Assembly: GCA_043777755.1 (NCBI GenBank)
Contig: JAYWHK010000301.1
Location: 1-18,075, forward strand
DNA: 18,075 nucleotides
Direction of reading: 5' to 3'
Source: CANHEE01 sp043777755
Lineage (GTDB): Bacteria > Bacteroidota > Bacteroidia > Chitinophagales > Saprospiraceae
This document shows positions 6,923-13,420 of the stretch, one piece after another. The position numbers and the translations under genes are program-made. The notes beneath the pieces were generated by a model, which made no database searches, was not told the DNA's origin, and saw only the letters and a list, made by a program, of their open reading frames with translations. Position 1 is the stretch's first letter; every line of letters begins with the position of its first letter.

Positions 6923-8242
6923 ATGGATTTATTAAACGAAGTAAAATCACTTATTGGCGGAAAAGGAATCGAAACGATTGCTGGTTTGCTTGGAGAAAAC
7001 ACGCACAACACTGAAATGGCAGCCAATTCTGGTGTAGCGACGCTTTTGGCAACTTTGATGCAGAGTGCATCAAGTGGCAATGGTAGCGGCGCAGCTTCTT
7101 TGTTGAAAATGCTTACAAGCGGTGGACACGATGCTTCGGCATTGACAAATATCGCAGGGCTTTTGACTGGCGGTGACAAATCAGGTTTAAGTAGCTTGAT
7201 GCAAAACGGTGGAGGCTTAGTATCTTCATTGTTAGGCAATCAGTCAAGTGGTATTTTAGACCTTTTAGGTAGCGTTACAGGCGTAAAAAGCAGTTCTGCG
7301 GGTTCAATTTTATCAATGGCAGCACCAATTTTGATGGGCTTATTGGGTAAAAATGCAACTTCTGGCGGTGCAGCGGGTTTGTTGAAAATGTTGATGGGAC
7401 AGCAAGACGCTGTGAAATCAGCTTTGCCAAGCGGTATTTCAAGCCTTTTGGGTTTTGATAAATTTGATGCAAAAAGCGTATTGAGCAACTTTGCAAATGT
7501 AAGTGCGCCAAACGTAACAAATGAAGTTCGTCAAGCGGCAAACACCGTAACAAATACAGCTTCAAGAGCAACAACTGAAGTAACAGAAGCTGCGGCAGGC
7601 GGTGGAAATTGGTTGCCTTGGGTTCTTGGTGCTTTGGGTATTTTGGCGGCTTTGTGGTATTTCAAAGGTTGTGGTGACAAATCAGCTGATGCAGAGGCTT
7701 TGAAAAAAGTGGCTGCTGATAAGCAAAAAATGATTACCGACTCTTTGGCAAAATATGCTGAAAAAATGAAAGCAGATGCAACTGCGGCTTTATCTAACTT
7801 CGTTTTGCCTGGTGGCACTAAAATTGAGTTTCCTAAAGGTAGCGTTGAAGATAAGTTGATTGGTTTTATCACTGACAAAAACGCTGCAATCGACAAAGCA
7901 AAGTGGTTTAACTTTGAAGGTTTGAATTTTGATACAGGAAAAGCAACTTTAAAGGCTGGTTCTGAAGCAAAATTAGACAATGCAAAAGCAATTATGGCTG
8001 CATTCCCTGCGGTGAACATCAAAATCGGTGGTTACACGGATAATGTAGGCAATGCTGCATCGAATAAGGCTTTATCTGAAGCTCGTGCAAAAACAGTAAT
8101 GGCTGAGTTGGTAAAACGTGGTGTTGCTGCAAGCCGTATGGGTGCAGAAGGTTTTGGTCCAGAATTTCCATGTGCTGACAATGCAACTGAGGAAGGACGT
8201 GCTAAAAACCGTCGTATTGATATTTCTGTTCGTGCGAAATAA
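6923..8242 (+). CDS. DUF937-TM-OmpA domain protein
   Basis: The 439-aa protein has three parts. Residues 1-185 are a DUF937-like helical region rich in Gly, Ser, Leu and Ala, with repeated LLxxL and GxxSLL units. Residues 230-247 form a single membrane segment (LPWVLGALGILAALWYF). Residues 328-439 form a C-terminal OmpA-like peptidoglycan-binding domain: the NFDTGKATL strand, GYTDNVG (370-376), Asp373 and Arg388 as expected diaminopimelate contacts, and the final NRRIDI. There is no N-terminal signal peptide. The layout therefore predicts a cytoplasmic DUF937 half and a periplasmic OmpA half tied to the inner membrane, unlike classical outer-membrane OmpA. The link 200-229 is rich in Thr and Ala. 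Function is unknown; a tether between cytoplasm and cell wall is an inference. Confidence 0.85.
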   Translation: MDLLNEVKSLIGGKGIETIAGLLGENTHNTEMAANSGVATLLATLMQSASSGNGSGAASLLKMLTSGGHDASALTNIAGLLTGGDKSGLSSLMQNGGGLVSSLLGNQSSGILDLLGSVTGVKSSSAGSILSMAAPILMGLLGKNATSGGAAGLLKMLMGQQDAVKSALPSGISSLLGFDKFDAKSVLSNFANVSAPNVTNEVRQAANTVTNTASRATTEVTEAAAGGGNWLPWVLGALGILAALWYFKGCGDKSADAEALKKVAADKQKMITDSLAKYAEKMKADATAALSNFVLPGGTKIEFPKGSVEDKLIGFITDKNAAIDKAKWFNFEGLNFDTGKATLKAGSEAKLDNAKAIMAAFPAVNIKIGGYTDNVGNAASNKALSEARAKTVMAELVKRGVAASRMGAEGFGPEFPCADNATEEGRAKNRRIDISVRAK

Positions 8243-8249
8243 TCTGGAG

Positions 8250-8299
8250 AACGGGTTTTAACCCGTTTTGAGGATATATTGTTCGGGTTAAAACCCGAA
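8250..8299. repeat. Inverted pair of short palindromes (REP/BIME-like)
   Basis: There are two hairpins: AACGGGTT-TT-AACCCGTT (8250-8267) and TTCGGGTT-AA-AACCCGAA (8282-8299). Their 14-bp cores, CGGGTTTTAACCCG and CGGGTTAAAACCCG, are exact reverse complements of each other. The pair therefore forms either two small hairpins or one large one with a 18-nt loop. It starts eight bases after the OmpA stop, and a separate, better terminator follows. The layout resembles bacterial interspersed mosaic elements. Confidence 0.7.
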
Positions 8300-8306
8300 T
8301 TCCATA

Positions 8307-8346
8307 AAAAAACGCTTACATTTGCAAAAATGTAGGCGTTTTTTTT
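8307..8346 (+). terminator. Intrinsic terminator of the DUF937-OmpA gene
   Basis: The 17-bp arms 8307-8323 (AAAAAACGCTTACATTT) and 8328-8344 (AAATGTAGGCGTTTTTT) pair with one T-G wobble around a GCAA tetraloop, followed by a T-run. This is the clear transcript end for the OmpA gene. It has an A-run on its other side and could work in both directions. Confidence 0.9.
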
Positions 8347-8443
8347 GATAAAAATAGGTTTAAAATAGGTAAGTGTATAAAAAAATCTTATTTTTACAGA
8401 AAATTATTTATTCTAAAAGAACAATACTTTTAAGCAAAAAATT

Positions 8444-9235
8444 ATGAAAGGAAAAAGGATTTGGATAACAGGTGCATCGTCAGGAATCGGAGAAGCCTTG
8501 GCGAAAGCCTTTGCAGAGCAAGGTGCAAACCTGATTTTATCGGCAAGAAACGAAACGGAATTGTACCGTGTTAAGGCAGCTTGTAGTGCGAATGCAAAAG
8601 AAATCATGGTTGTTCCGATGGATGTTAGCCAACACGATGAAGTTTTTAAAATTGCTGAAAAAATTTTAGAAAAAGTTGGTAAAATTGATATTTTGGTCAA
8701 TAATGCAGGTGTTTCTCAACGAAGTTTGGTCAAAGATACTGCTTTTTCAGTAGATAAACGCATTATGGATGTTGATTATTTCGGAACAGTTGCCTTGACA
8801 AAAGCCGTTTTACCAAGTATGTTGTTGCACAAATTGGGGCATATTGTGGTGATTACGAGTGTATTGGGTTATATCGGAACGCCAGTCCGCTCGGCTTATG
8901 CTGCTGCAAAACACGCTTTGCATGGTTATTTTGACTCGTTGCGGGCGGAGATTTGGAAAGAAAACGTCCAAGTATTGCTCGTTGCGCCAGGTTTTATCAA
9001 AACCAATATTTCGATAAACGCACTGACCGCCAACGGCAAAGCCCAAGGCTCTATGGACAGTGGACAAGAAGGAGGCATTGCAGCTGATGTTTTGGCCCGT
9101 CGAATCCTTCATGCCATTGAGGACGGAAAAGAAGAAATCTACGTAGGTGGCACAAAAGAAGTGGCGAGTATTTATATGAAAAGATTTTTTCCAAATTGGT
9201 TTTCTAAAATTATTAGAAAAATAAAGACAACGTAA
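8444..9235 (+). CDS. Short-chain dehydrogenase/reductase (classical SDR)
   Basis: NAD(P)-dependent oxidoreductase with a Rossmann fold, 263 aa. The cofactor motif TGASSGIG is at residues 9-16 and NNAG at 86-89. The catalytic residues are Ser139 (VITSVLG), Tyr152 and Lys156 (YAAAK), followed by APGFIKTNIS. Ser34-Ala-Arg36 after the second strand suggests NADPH preference. The basic C-terminal tail (RFFPNWFSKIIRKIK, after residue 246) resembles the DltE/DHRS7-like subgroup, where the end may touch the membrane. The substrate is unknown. The gene is convergent with the mobA-like gene, 28 bp apart, with no obvious terminator between them. Confidence 0.92.
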   Translation: MKGKRIWITGASSGIGEALAKAFAEQGANLILSARNETELYRVKAACSANAKEIMVVPMDVSQHDEVFKIAEKILEKVGKIDILVNNAGVSQRSLVKDTAFSVDKRIMDVDYFGTVALTKAVLPSMLLHKLGHIVVITSVLGYIGTPVRSAYAAAKHALHGYFDSLRAEIWKENVQVLLVAPGFIKTNISINALTANGKAQGSMDSGQEGGIAADVLARRILHAIEDGKEEIYVGGTKEVASIYMKRFFPNWFSKIIRKIKTT

Positions 9236-9263
9236 AAAGACTTTAAAATATTAAAATACTGTA

Positions 9264-10409
9264 CTAAATACGGGATTTAGAGAGGTCATCTTTTTCCTCT
9301 TGTGTATTTACGTTCACTAATTTTTCAGGATTTTTTGCTTGTAAGATTTTGACTTTAGTATTTCGCAATACCTTTCTTGGGCAGCTATATCCTTGCCCGA
9401 AAAAAGAGAGTAGGGTAGCGTAACTCTTTGATTCCCAGATAGTTATTAACGGTTCTGGTAATCCGTCAAAAGGACTTTCAAAAGTAGTGGCGATACTCGA
9501 AACGTCACGATTTTCAATTAATTCGTTTAATGTTTCAAGGTCTAATAAAGGCAAATCACAAGCGACTACGAGCCACGAAACATTGGGATTGTGACGAAAT
9601 GCAGAGAGAATTGCTCCATAAGGGCCTAAGTCTATAAAAGAATCTGTAATGTATTGATAATCAGCATTTAATCCATTTTTTTGTGCAATGTCACGGCAAG
9701 AAATAAAGGTTTCAATACCAAGTTTTTGCAACAAATCAGCCATATAGTAGCGTTGTTCTTGTCCATTGTGCCAAGTGATTGCGCCTTTGTCTGTTCCCAT
9801 GCGTAGGCTTTTTCCACCAGCCAAAACCAATCCAAACAAAGGTGGTTTTTTTTCTCCTATTTTTTTTGTAAAGAAAGTAACAATTGCTTCTTTATCAGTC
9901 AATTGTAGCACAGGGATTTTCTCCCAATTGGGGATATTTTCTTTTAAAAAATCAAAAATCTCATCATTTTTTTCTTTGAAAATAAACAATTGAACGTTTG
10001 TCAATTGCGACAAACGTTTTTGCAAAGATGTTTTTTTCGTTTCGTCAATAAAAACGATTTGTTCCACTGCAACATGATGATTTCCATTCACCAACAACAA
10101 ATCCATATCATTAAAAAAGCGACGAAATTCAAAATTAGTGAACGTATTTTTTAGATTAAAAGACTGATAATCAATATTGTCTGAAAAGTCAATTGCTGCA
10201 CCAGCGACTAATTTCTTTGGAATGTCGCTTTTGTTGTGTGCCGCATCAAGGTAAGCGATTTGGTATTTTTTTTCAAAAAAGGCAATCAAATCATCAGACA
10301 AATCTTTGATTACATCGCAATGTGTTCCGACAAGCGCAATTTCATTTCGTCCAAAATTACCTAAATTCGGACGAGTCAGCGAAATGTGTTTTTGATGTTT
10401 TTTTTCCAA
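9264..10409 (-). CDS. MobA-like nucleotidyltransferase with N-terminal extra domain
   Basis: The C-terminal half (about 191-381) is a molybdenum cofactor guanylyltransferase-type fold. LAGGKSLRMGTDKG (196-209) is the GTP-binding signature, LGPYGAIL (261-268) follows, and VVACDLPLL (281-289) carries the metal-binding Asp285. MobA joins GMP to molybdopterin. Residues 1-185 form a second domain beginning KHISLTRPNLGNFGRNEIALVG, with AYLDAAH (52-58), possibly MobB-like; I cannot see an intact P-loop. The only plausible start is TTG at 10409, since the reading frame closes a few codons upstream with no ATG. No other molybdenum-cofactor gene is in the window, so the exact substrate is uncertain. 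A copy of the 90-bp repeat ends 11 bp upstream. Confidence 0.85.
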   Translation of the reverse strand: MEKKHQKHISLTRPNLGNFGRNEIALVGTHCDVIKDLSDDLIAFFEKKYQIAYLDAAHNKSDIPKKLVAGAAIDFSDNIDYQSFNLKNTFTNFEFRRFFNDMDLLLVNGNHHVAVEQIVFIDETKKTSLQKRLSQLTNVQLFIFKEKNDEIFDFLKENIPNWEKIPVLQLTDKEAIVTFFTKKIGEKKPPLFGLVLAGGKSLRMGTDKGAITWHNGQEQRYYMADLLQKLGIETFISCRDIAQKNGLNADYQYITDSFIDLGPYGAILSAFRHNPNVSWLVVACDLPLLDLETLNELIENRDVSSIATTFESPFDGLPEPLITIWESKSYATLLSFFGQGYSCPRKVLRNTKVKILQAKNPEKLVNVNTQEEKDDLSKSRI

Positions 10410-10420
10410 AATAATGACGT

Positions 10421-10510
10421 ACTATATACAACAGATATTGGTTATTAGATATTAAAGATATTACAAACACTTGGTATTCAATATTTTGCATAAATACAAA
10501 ATCCCAAAAC
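10421..10510 (-). repeat. Copy B of the 90-bp dispersed repeat
   Basis: On the minus strand this matches 6765-6854 without gaps at 72 of 90 positions. It lies in the 161-bp spacer between the VOC gene and the mobA-like gene, ends 11 bp before the TTG start and points towards that gene, as copy A does towards its gene. Here ATATTG (10485-10480) can pair fully with CAATAT (10440-10435), whereas copy A has a weaker equivalent. Confidence 0.75.
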
Positions 10511-10570
10511 CATTTTCCGACGAGGATATTTATTATTGCCATCTTATCCAGAATTGGCTAATATTAATTT

Positions 10571-10963
10571 TTAACGCTTGATTAATTCTATTAAATCCCA
10601 AGTATTTCCATACAAATCGGCAAAAACGGCTACCGTTCCGTAAGGTTCTAAGATTGGTTCTCGTACAAAATTAACACCTTTTTCTGAATATTTATTAAAG
10701 TCACGCCAAAAATCATCTGTTTCAAGAAAAAGAAAAACCCGTCCGCCTGTTTGGTTTCCTACGGCTTGTAATTGCGCTTCGTTTGCAGCTTTTGCCAATA
10801 GCAAAGCGCAGCCATTTCCACCTTTTGGCGCAATCAAAACCCAACGTTTTGTTTCGCTCATTACAGTATCTTCCAAAAGCTCAAAATCCAATTTTTGAGT
10901 ATAAAAATCAATTGCTTCGTCATAATCTTTAACGACCAATGTTAAATGTATTATTTTTTGCAT
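10571..10963 (-). CDS. VOC (glyoxalase/bleomycin-resistance fold) family protein
   Basis: Small metal-dependent vicinal-oxygen-chelate protein of 130 aa. It begins MQKIIHLTLVVKDYDEAIDFY, the standard first beta-alpha unit with a candidate ligand at His6. It ends with the second half-domain GTVAVFADLYGNTWDLIEL, where Glu126 is the likely last ligand. A glyoxalase-like or resistance role cannot be told apart by sequence. The start at 10963 is chosen because the domain begins at once. In-frame ATGs at 10984 and 11005 exist, and the latter would overlap the upstream gene by 8 bp. It is co-directional with the membrane-protein gene upstream (34-bp gap) and probably shares its transcript. Confidence 0.85.
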   Translation of the reverse strand: MQKIIHLTLVVKDYDEAIDFYTQKLDFELLEDTVMSETKRWVLIAPKGGNGCALLLAKAANEAQLQAVGNQTGGRVFLFLETDDFWRDFNKYSEKGVNFVREPILEPYGTVAVFADLYGNTWDLIELIKR

Positions 10964-10997
10964 AATATATTGTGTTTTTTCCATTTTATGGAAGATT

Positions 10998-11699
10998 TTA
11001 TTCAATTTTTTCTTCTGAACGAGAAGATATATTTTTATTGTAATGATAAATCGCCCATAGATAGAAACAAAGCAAAATTGGCGATAATAGCATAGAGAAA
11101 AATGTTAGTACATTCAGAACGGCATAAGCTCCGTCATTTGGTGTTGTATCTCTAAAACCACCCATAATTTCAAAAACGGCTTTTTCTAAATTCAAAAGAG
11201 TAAGCGTTACGATGATTCCACAAATAGGCAGCAGCATAGCGGTAATAACTTCTGTGTCAGCCAAACGGGTAGATACTTTGAAAAATCGAAATAACATCAA
11301 AACTCGCCAAAGAGCTACTACAAGCAAGAAGTTTTTGTTCAAGGCAATAGCACTTTCCATATTAGTCCATTTTTCAACAGGAATTGCATAAATTATGGCT
11401 GGAAAAGAAGTCAAACTTACAAAAGTCAGTACCTTTATATAAGACCAATTTTTTACCCGAAAAGGTAAAATTACCAAATATAACAGAGCAGCCATGATGA
11501 AAATATAAATGACTGAACCAACACCTAATTTTTGTAAAAACTCTACTTTTGGATTATCCCAATAACGTCCAATTCCAGCAATCCAAGTGCCGAGAATGCC
11601 ATAGTATAATGTCTTTTTGTCAAAACGCATAATATCTTCGTAGCTTTGACGTAAAGTTAGGGTTCTTAAGATGATATGAAACTGCTTGTATTTCTCCAT
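10998..11699 (-). CDS. Multi-pass membrane protein, function not recognised
   Basis: A 233-aa protein with about five clear hydrophobic segments (near 59-80, 88-107, 120-138, 150-170 and 191-219) and a weaker one at 31-44. A short amphipathic N-terminus carries RQSYEDIMRFDKKT, and the tail is charged (SSRSEEKIE). The arrangement, with a helical N-terminus and a compact membrane bundle, is reminiscent of Yip1-like proteins, but no decisive motif is visible. There are no catalytic or transporter signatures. It is the first gene behind the promoter at 11844-11814 and is followed closely by the VOC gene, suggesting a two-gene transcript. Codon use looks like the neighbours. Confidence 0.75.
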   Translation of the reverse strand: MEKYKQFHIILRTLTLRQSYEDIMRFDKKTLYYGILGTWIAGIGRYWDNPKVEFLQKLGVGSVIYIFIMAALLYLVILPFRVKNWSYIKVLTFVSLTSFPAIIYAIPVEKWTNMESAIALNKNFLLVVALWRVLMLFRFFKVSTRLADTEVITAMLLPICGIIVTLTLLNLEKAVFEIMGGFRDTTPNDGAYAVLNVLTFFSMLLSPILLCFYLWAIYHYNKNISSRSEEKIE

Positions 11700-11813
11700 T
11701 TTTTGTTGTTTTCCATGAAAAGGAAGCCAAATAGGTATTTAAAAAAGTATTTGGGATAAAAGTATTAATTATTTTTGTCAATGCAAAATAAAAAGTAATT
11801 TTATTCGCTTGCA

Positions 11814-11844
11814 CAAAGGTAATAGCAATTGTTTTGGCTACAAA
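11814..11844 (-). promoter_or_regulatory. Bacteroidota promoter for the membrane protein-VOC transcript
   Basis: On the minus strand, TTTG (11844-11841) is followed after 19 bp by TACCTTTG (11821-11814), an exact -33/-7 consensus match at ideal spacing. Transcription should start near 11808, leaving a leader of about 108 nt before the ATG at 11699. Confidence 0.7.
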
Positions 11845-11943
11845 GCAAATTTTTTAATTTCATGTTTTACAAAACAATAAAAAGGTTGTTAAAACGACTA
11901 CGTTTTTTTGGATATAAGTAATAAGACAAAATTATTTGATATT

Positions 11944-12014
11944 AAACACATAGAAACATAGTACACATAGTACATTGATTTTCAATACTATGTGTACTAT
12001 GTTTCTATGTGTTT
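11944..12014. repeat. Long hairpin with 29-bp perfect arms
   Basis: The left arm 11944-11972 and right arm 11986-12014 are exact reverse complements (29 bp) around a 13-nt loop. The loop can itself pair as TTGA-TTT-TCAA. A further 8-bp pair, GACAAAAT (11925-11932) with ATTTTGTC (12015-12022), extends the stem across an 11-nt left bulge. Each arm contains three CATAG units. It ends 48 nt before the LLM oxidoreductase ATG. There is no T-run, and no plus-strand gene ends just before it, so a terminator role is unlikely. Confidence 0.9.
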
Positions 12015-12062
12015 ATTTTGTCCATACACTTAAAAGTAAAAAATTGCAGAAAAAGTAAAAAT

Positions 12063-13088
12063 ATGGAAATAGGAATTGATAGCTTTGCCTCGGCAGCCCG
12101 CAACGACAATGGTTTGCACGCAGCCACTTCTAATGAAAAATCCATCGCTCAGTTGCTGGAAAGAATTGAGTTTGCAGACCAAGTAGGTTTAGATGTTTTT
12201 GGTATTGGAGAGCACCACCGAAAAGAGTTTTTAGATGCTGCTCCGACCTTGATTTTGGCGGCTGCGGCTGCTCGTACCAAACGGATTCGTTTGACAAGTG
12301 CCGTAACGGTTTTGAGTGCAGCTGACCCTGTTAGGGTTTTTCAAAATTTTGCAACATTGGATTTGATTTCGCAAGGTCGTGCCGAAATAGTTGTTGGGCG
12401 AGGTTCTTTTACAGAAGCATTTCCTTTATTTGGTTTGAATTTAAACGATTATGACGCACTTTTTTCAGAAAAATTAGATTTATTGCTTAATATTCGTCAA
12501 AATGAAACGGTGAATTGGTCAGGGAAATTCCGTCCTGCATTGCGCAATCAAGAGATTTTTCCAAGACCTATTCAAGAGGAGTTGCCGATTTGGTTGGGCG
12601 TTGGCGGAACACCTCAGTCTTTTATTCGTGCAGGTCAATTGGGTTTGCCGCTGATGGTGGCAATTATTGGCGGCGAAACACACCGCTTCCGCCCTTTGAT
12701 TGATTTGTACCGACAAGCTGGAAAATTGGCTGGTCATGCTCCTGAAAAACTGCAAGTTGGCTTACATTCTTTGGGTTACGTAGGTCATTCGATGGACGAT
12801 GTATATAGAGATTATTACCCAGGATATGCCGAAATGTTCACCCGAATTGGCAGAGAGCGAGGTTGGTCGCCTGTGACGAGAGCGCAATTTGATGCTCAGA
12901 TTGGCCCATTGGGCGCAATGTTGGTTGGTAGTCCTGAAGAAGTTGCTGCTAAGATTCTTCGTCATAGCGAATCCTTGGGTGGTATTTCGAGATTGTCTTT
13001 TCAAATGGACGCTGGCGTTCCTCATGAGAAACTCTTGCAATCATTTGAGTTGATTGCTAAGGAAGTAAAGCCTTTGGTGAACGGATAG
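12063..13088 (+). CDS. LLM class flavin-dependent oxidoreductase
   Basis: FMN/F420-type luciferase-like TIM-barrel enzyme, 341 aa. Typical features are MEIGIDSFAS at the start, the EFADQVGLDVFGIGEHHRKEF block (36-56, with His51 and His52), RIRLTSAVTVLSAADPVRVFQNFATLDLIS (75-104), the flavin-binding VGRGS (111-115) and a C-terminal VGSPEEVAAKIL. The product resembles FMN-dependent luciferase-like monooxygenases. The substrate is unknown, and no dedicated flavin reductase is adjacent. The start at 12063 begins the barrel's first strand; the in-frame alternative at 12009 lies inside the long hairpin. The gene is convergent with the small gene at 13107-13265. Confidence 0.9.
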   Translation: MEIGIDSFASAARNDNGLHAATSNEKSIAQLLERIEFADQVGLDVFGIGEHHRKEFLDAAPTLILAAAAARTKRIRLTSAVTVLSAADPVRVFQNFATLDLISQGRAEIVVGRGSFTEAFPLFGLNLNDYDALFSEKLDLLLNIRQNETVNWSGKFRPALRNQEIFPRPIQEELPIWLGVGGTPQSFIRAGQLGLPLMVAIIGGETHRFRPLIDLYRQAGKLAGHAPEKLQVGLHSLGYVGHSMDDVYRDYYPGYAEMFTRIGRERGWSPVTRAQFDAQIGPLGAMLVGSPEEVAAKILRHSESLGGISRLSFQMDAGVPHEKLLQSFELIAKEVKPLVNG

Positions 13089-13093
13089 CTTGC

Positions 13094-13128
13094 AAAATCA
13101 GCGTTTTTACTTAATAAAAAGCTGTTTT
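13094..13128. terminator. Probable bidirectional terminator
   Basis: AAAATCAGC then G-TTTTT (13094-13108) pairs with AAAAA-GCTGTTTT (13116-13128) around a 7-nt loop, with a single-base bulge on each side of the lower stem. It lies between convergent transcripts and covers the stop codon of the small minus-strand gene. The imperfect stem lowers certainty. Confidence 0.45.
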
Positions 13129-13265
13129 GGCAATCCAACTTCTTTTAAAATACGGTTTGCTTCTGCAACTTTTTCTGGAAAAAGTACAACATCTTTGTAT
13201 TTGTCAAGTTCGGGATTGATAGTAATTTTCGGGTTCTTTAAGTTGTTTTTTTTCTGAATATTCAT
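13107..13265 (-). CDS. Small hypothetical protein (52 aa)
   Basis: The ATG at 13265 opens a 52-codon frame: a Lys/Asn-rich start (MNIQKKNNLKNPKITINP), then ELDKYKDVVLFPEKVAEANRILKEVG, then LPKQLFIK. The amphipathic helix VAEANRILKEVG and the balanced composition look like a real protein rather than noise. The pattern NPELDKY-LFPEK-A-A--IL---GLPK resembles short conserved Bacteroidota proteins I associate with no function. A candidate -7 box TATCTTTG sits 72 bp upstream. Another short frame (13317 down to about 13204, 37 codons) overlaps the start in a different phase and could be a leader peptide or chance. It is a possible antitoxin or regulator, but no partner gene is seen. Confidence 0.5.
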   Translation of the reverse strand: MNIQKKNNLKNPKITINPELDKYKDVVLFPEKVAEANRILKEVGLPKQLFIK

Positions 13266-13336
13266 TCTGGAAATTTTTAATAAGTTTATGATTGTAATAT
13301 TCTTCTAAATTTTGCATTTTCGTATGTTTTGATAGG

Positions 13337-13344
13337 CAAAGATA
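13337..13344 (-). promoter_or_regulatory. Candidate -7 box for the 52-aa gene
   Basis: CAAAGATA on the plus strand reads TATCTTTG on the minus strand, an exact TAnnTTTG match about 72 bp before the ATG at 13265. No TTTG lies at the standard -33 distance, so this is a half-supported promoter. Confidence 0.35.
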
Positions 13345-13365
13345 ATGCTTTTGCTAAAAAAATAC

Positions 13366-13373
13366 TATCTTTG
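13366..13373 (+). promoter_or_regulatory. Candidate -7 box for rlmF
   Basis: TATCTTTG is an exact TAnnTTTG match 47 bp before the rlmF ATG, implying a leader of about 40 nt. A TTTG at 13350-13353 is too close (12 bp) to be a normal -33 box. It is back to back with the minus-strand box at 13337-13344. Confidence 0.4.
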
Positions 13374-13420
13374 TAATCAAAAAAAATATTTTGACTATTG
13401 CAATCCATAATTAAATCAAA

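Larger units (their letters stand above)
11700..12062. other. Divergent intergenic region with promoter and long hairpin
   Basis: These 363 bases lie between the divergent membrane-protein and LLM-oxidoreductase genes. I see no credible coding frame. They hold a minus-strand promoter (11844-11814) with an approximately 108-nt leader, and a long nested hairpin (11925-12022). No TAnnTTTG box was found for the LLM gene. Confidence 0.7.

Noticed and set aside
7531..8022. 163-codon minus-strand frame inside the DUF937-OmpA gene
   Set aside because: It is a shadow of the Ala/Lys-rich plus-strand frame; the OmpA motifs on the plus strand are decisive.
9236..9263. Terminator between the convergent SDR and mobA-like genes
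   Set aside because: The 28-bp gap has only AT-rich runs without a stable stem.
12009..12062. LLM oxidoreductase starting at 12009
   Set aside because: That start is within the right arm of the long hairpin, and the added residues (FILSIHLKVKNCRKSKN) are not part of the barrel.
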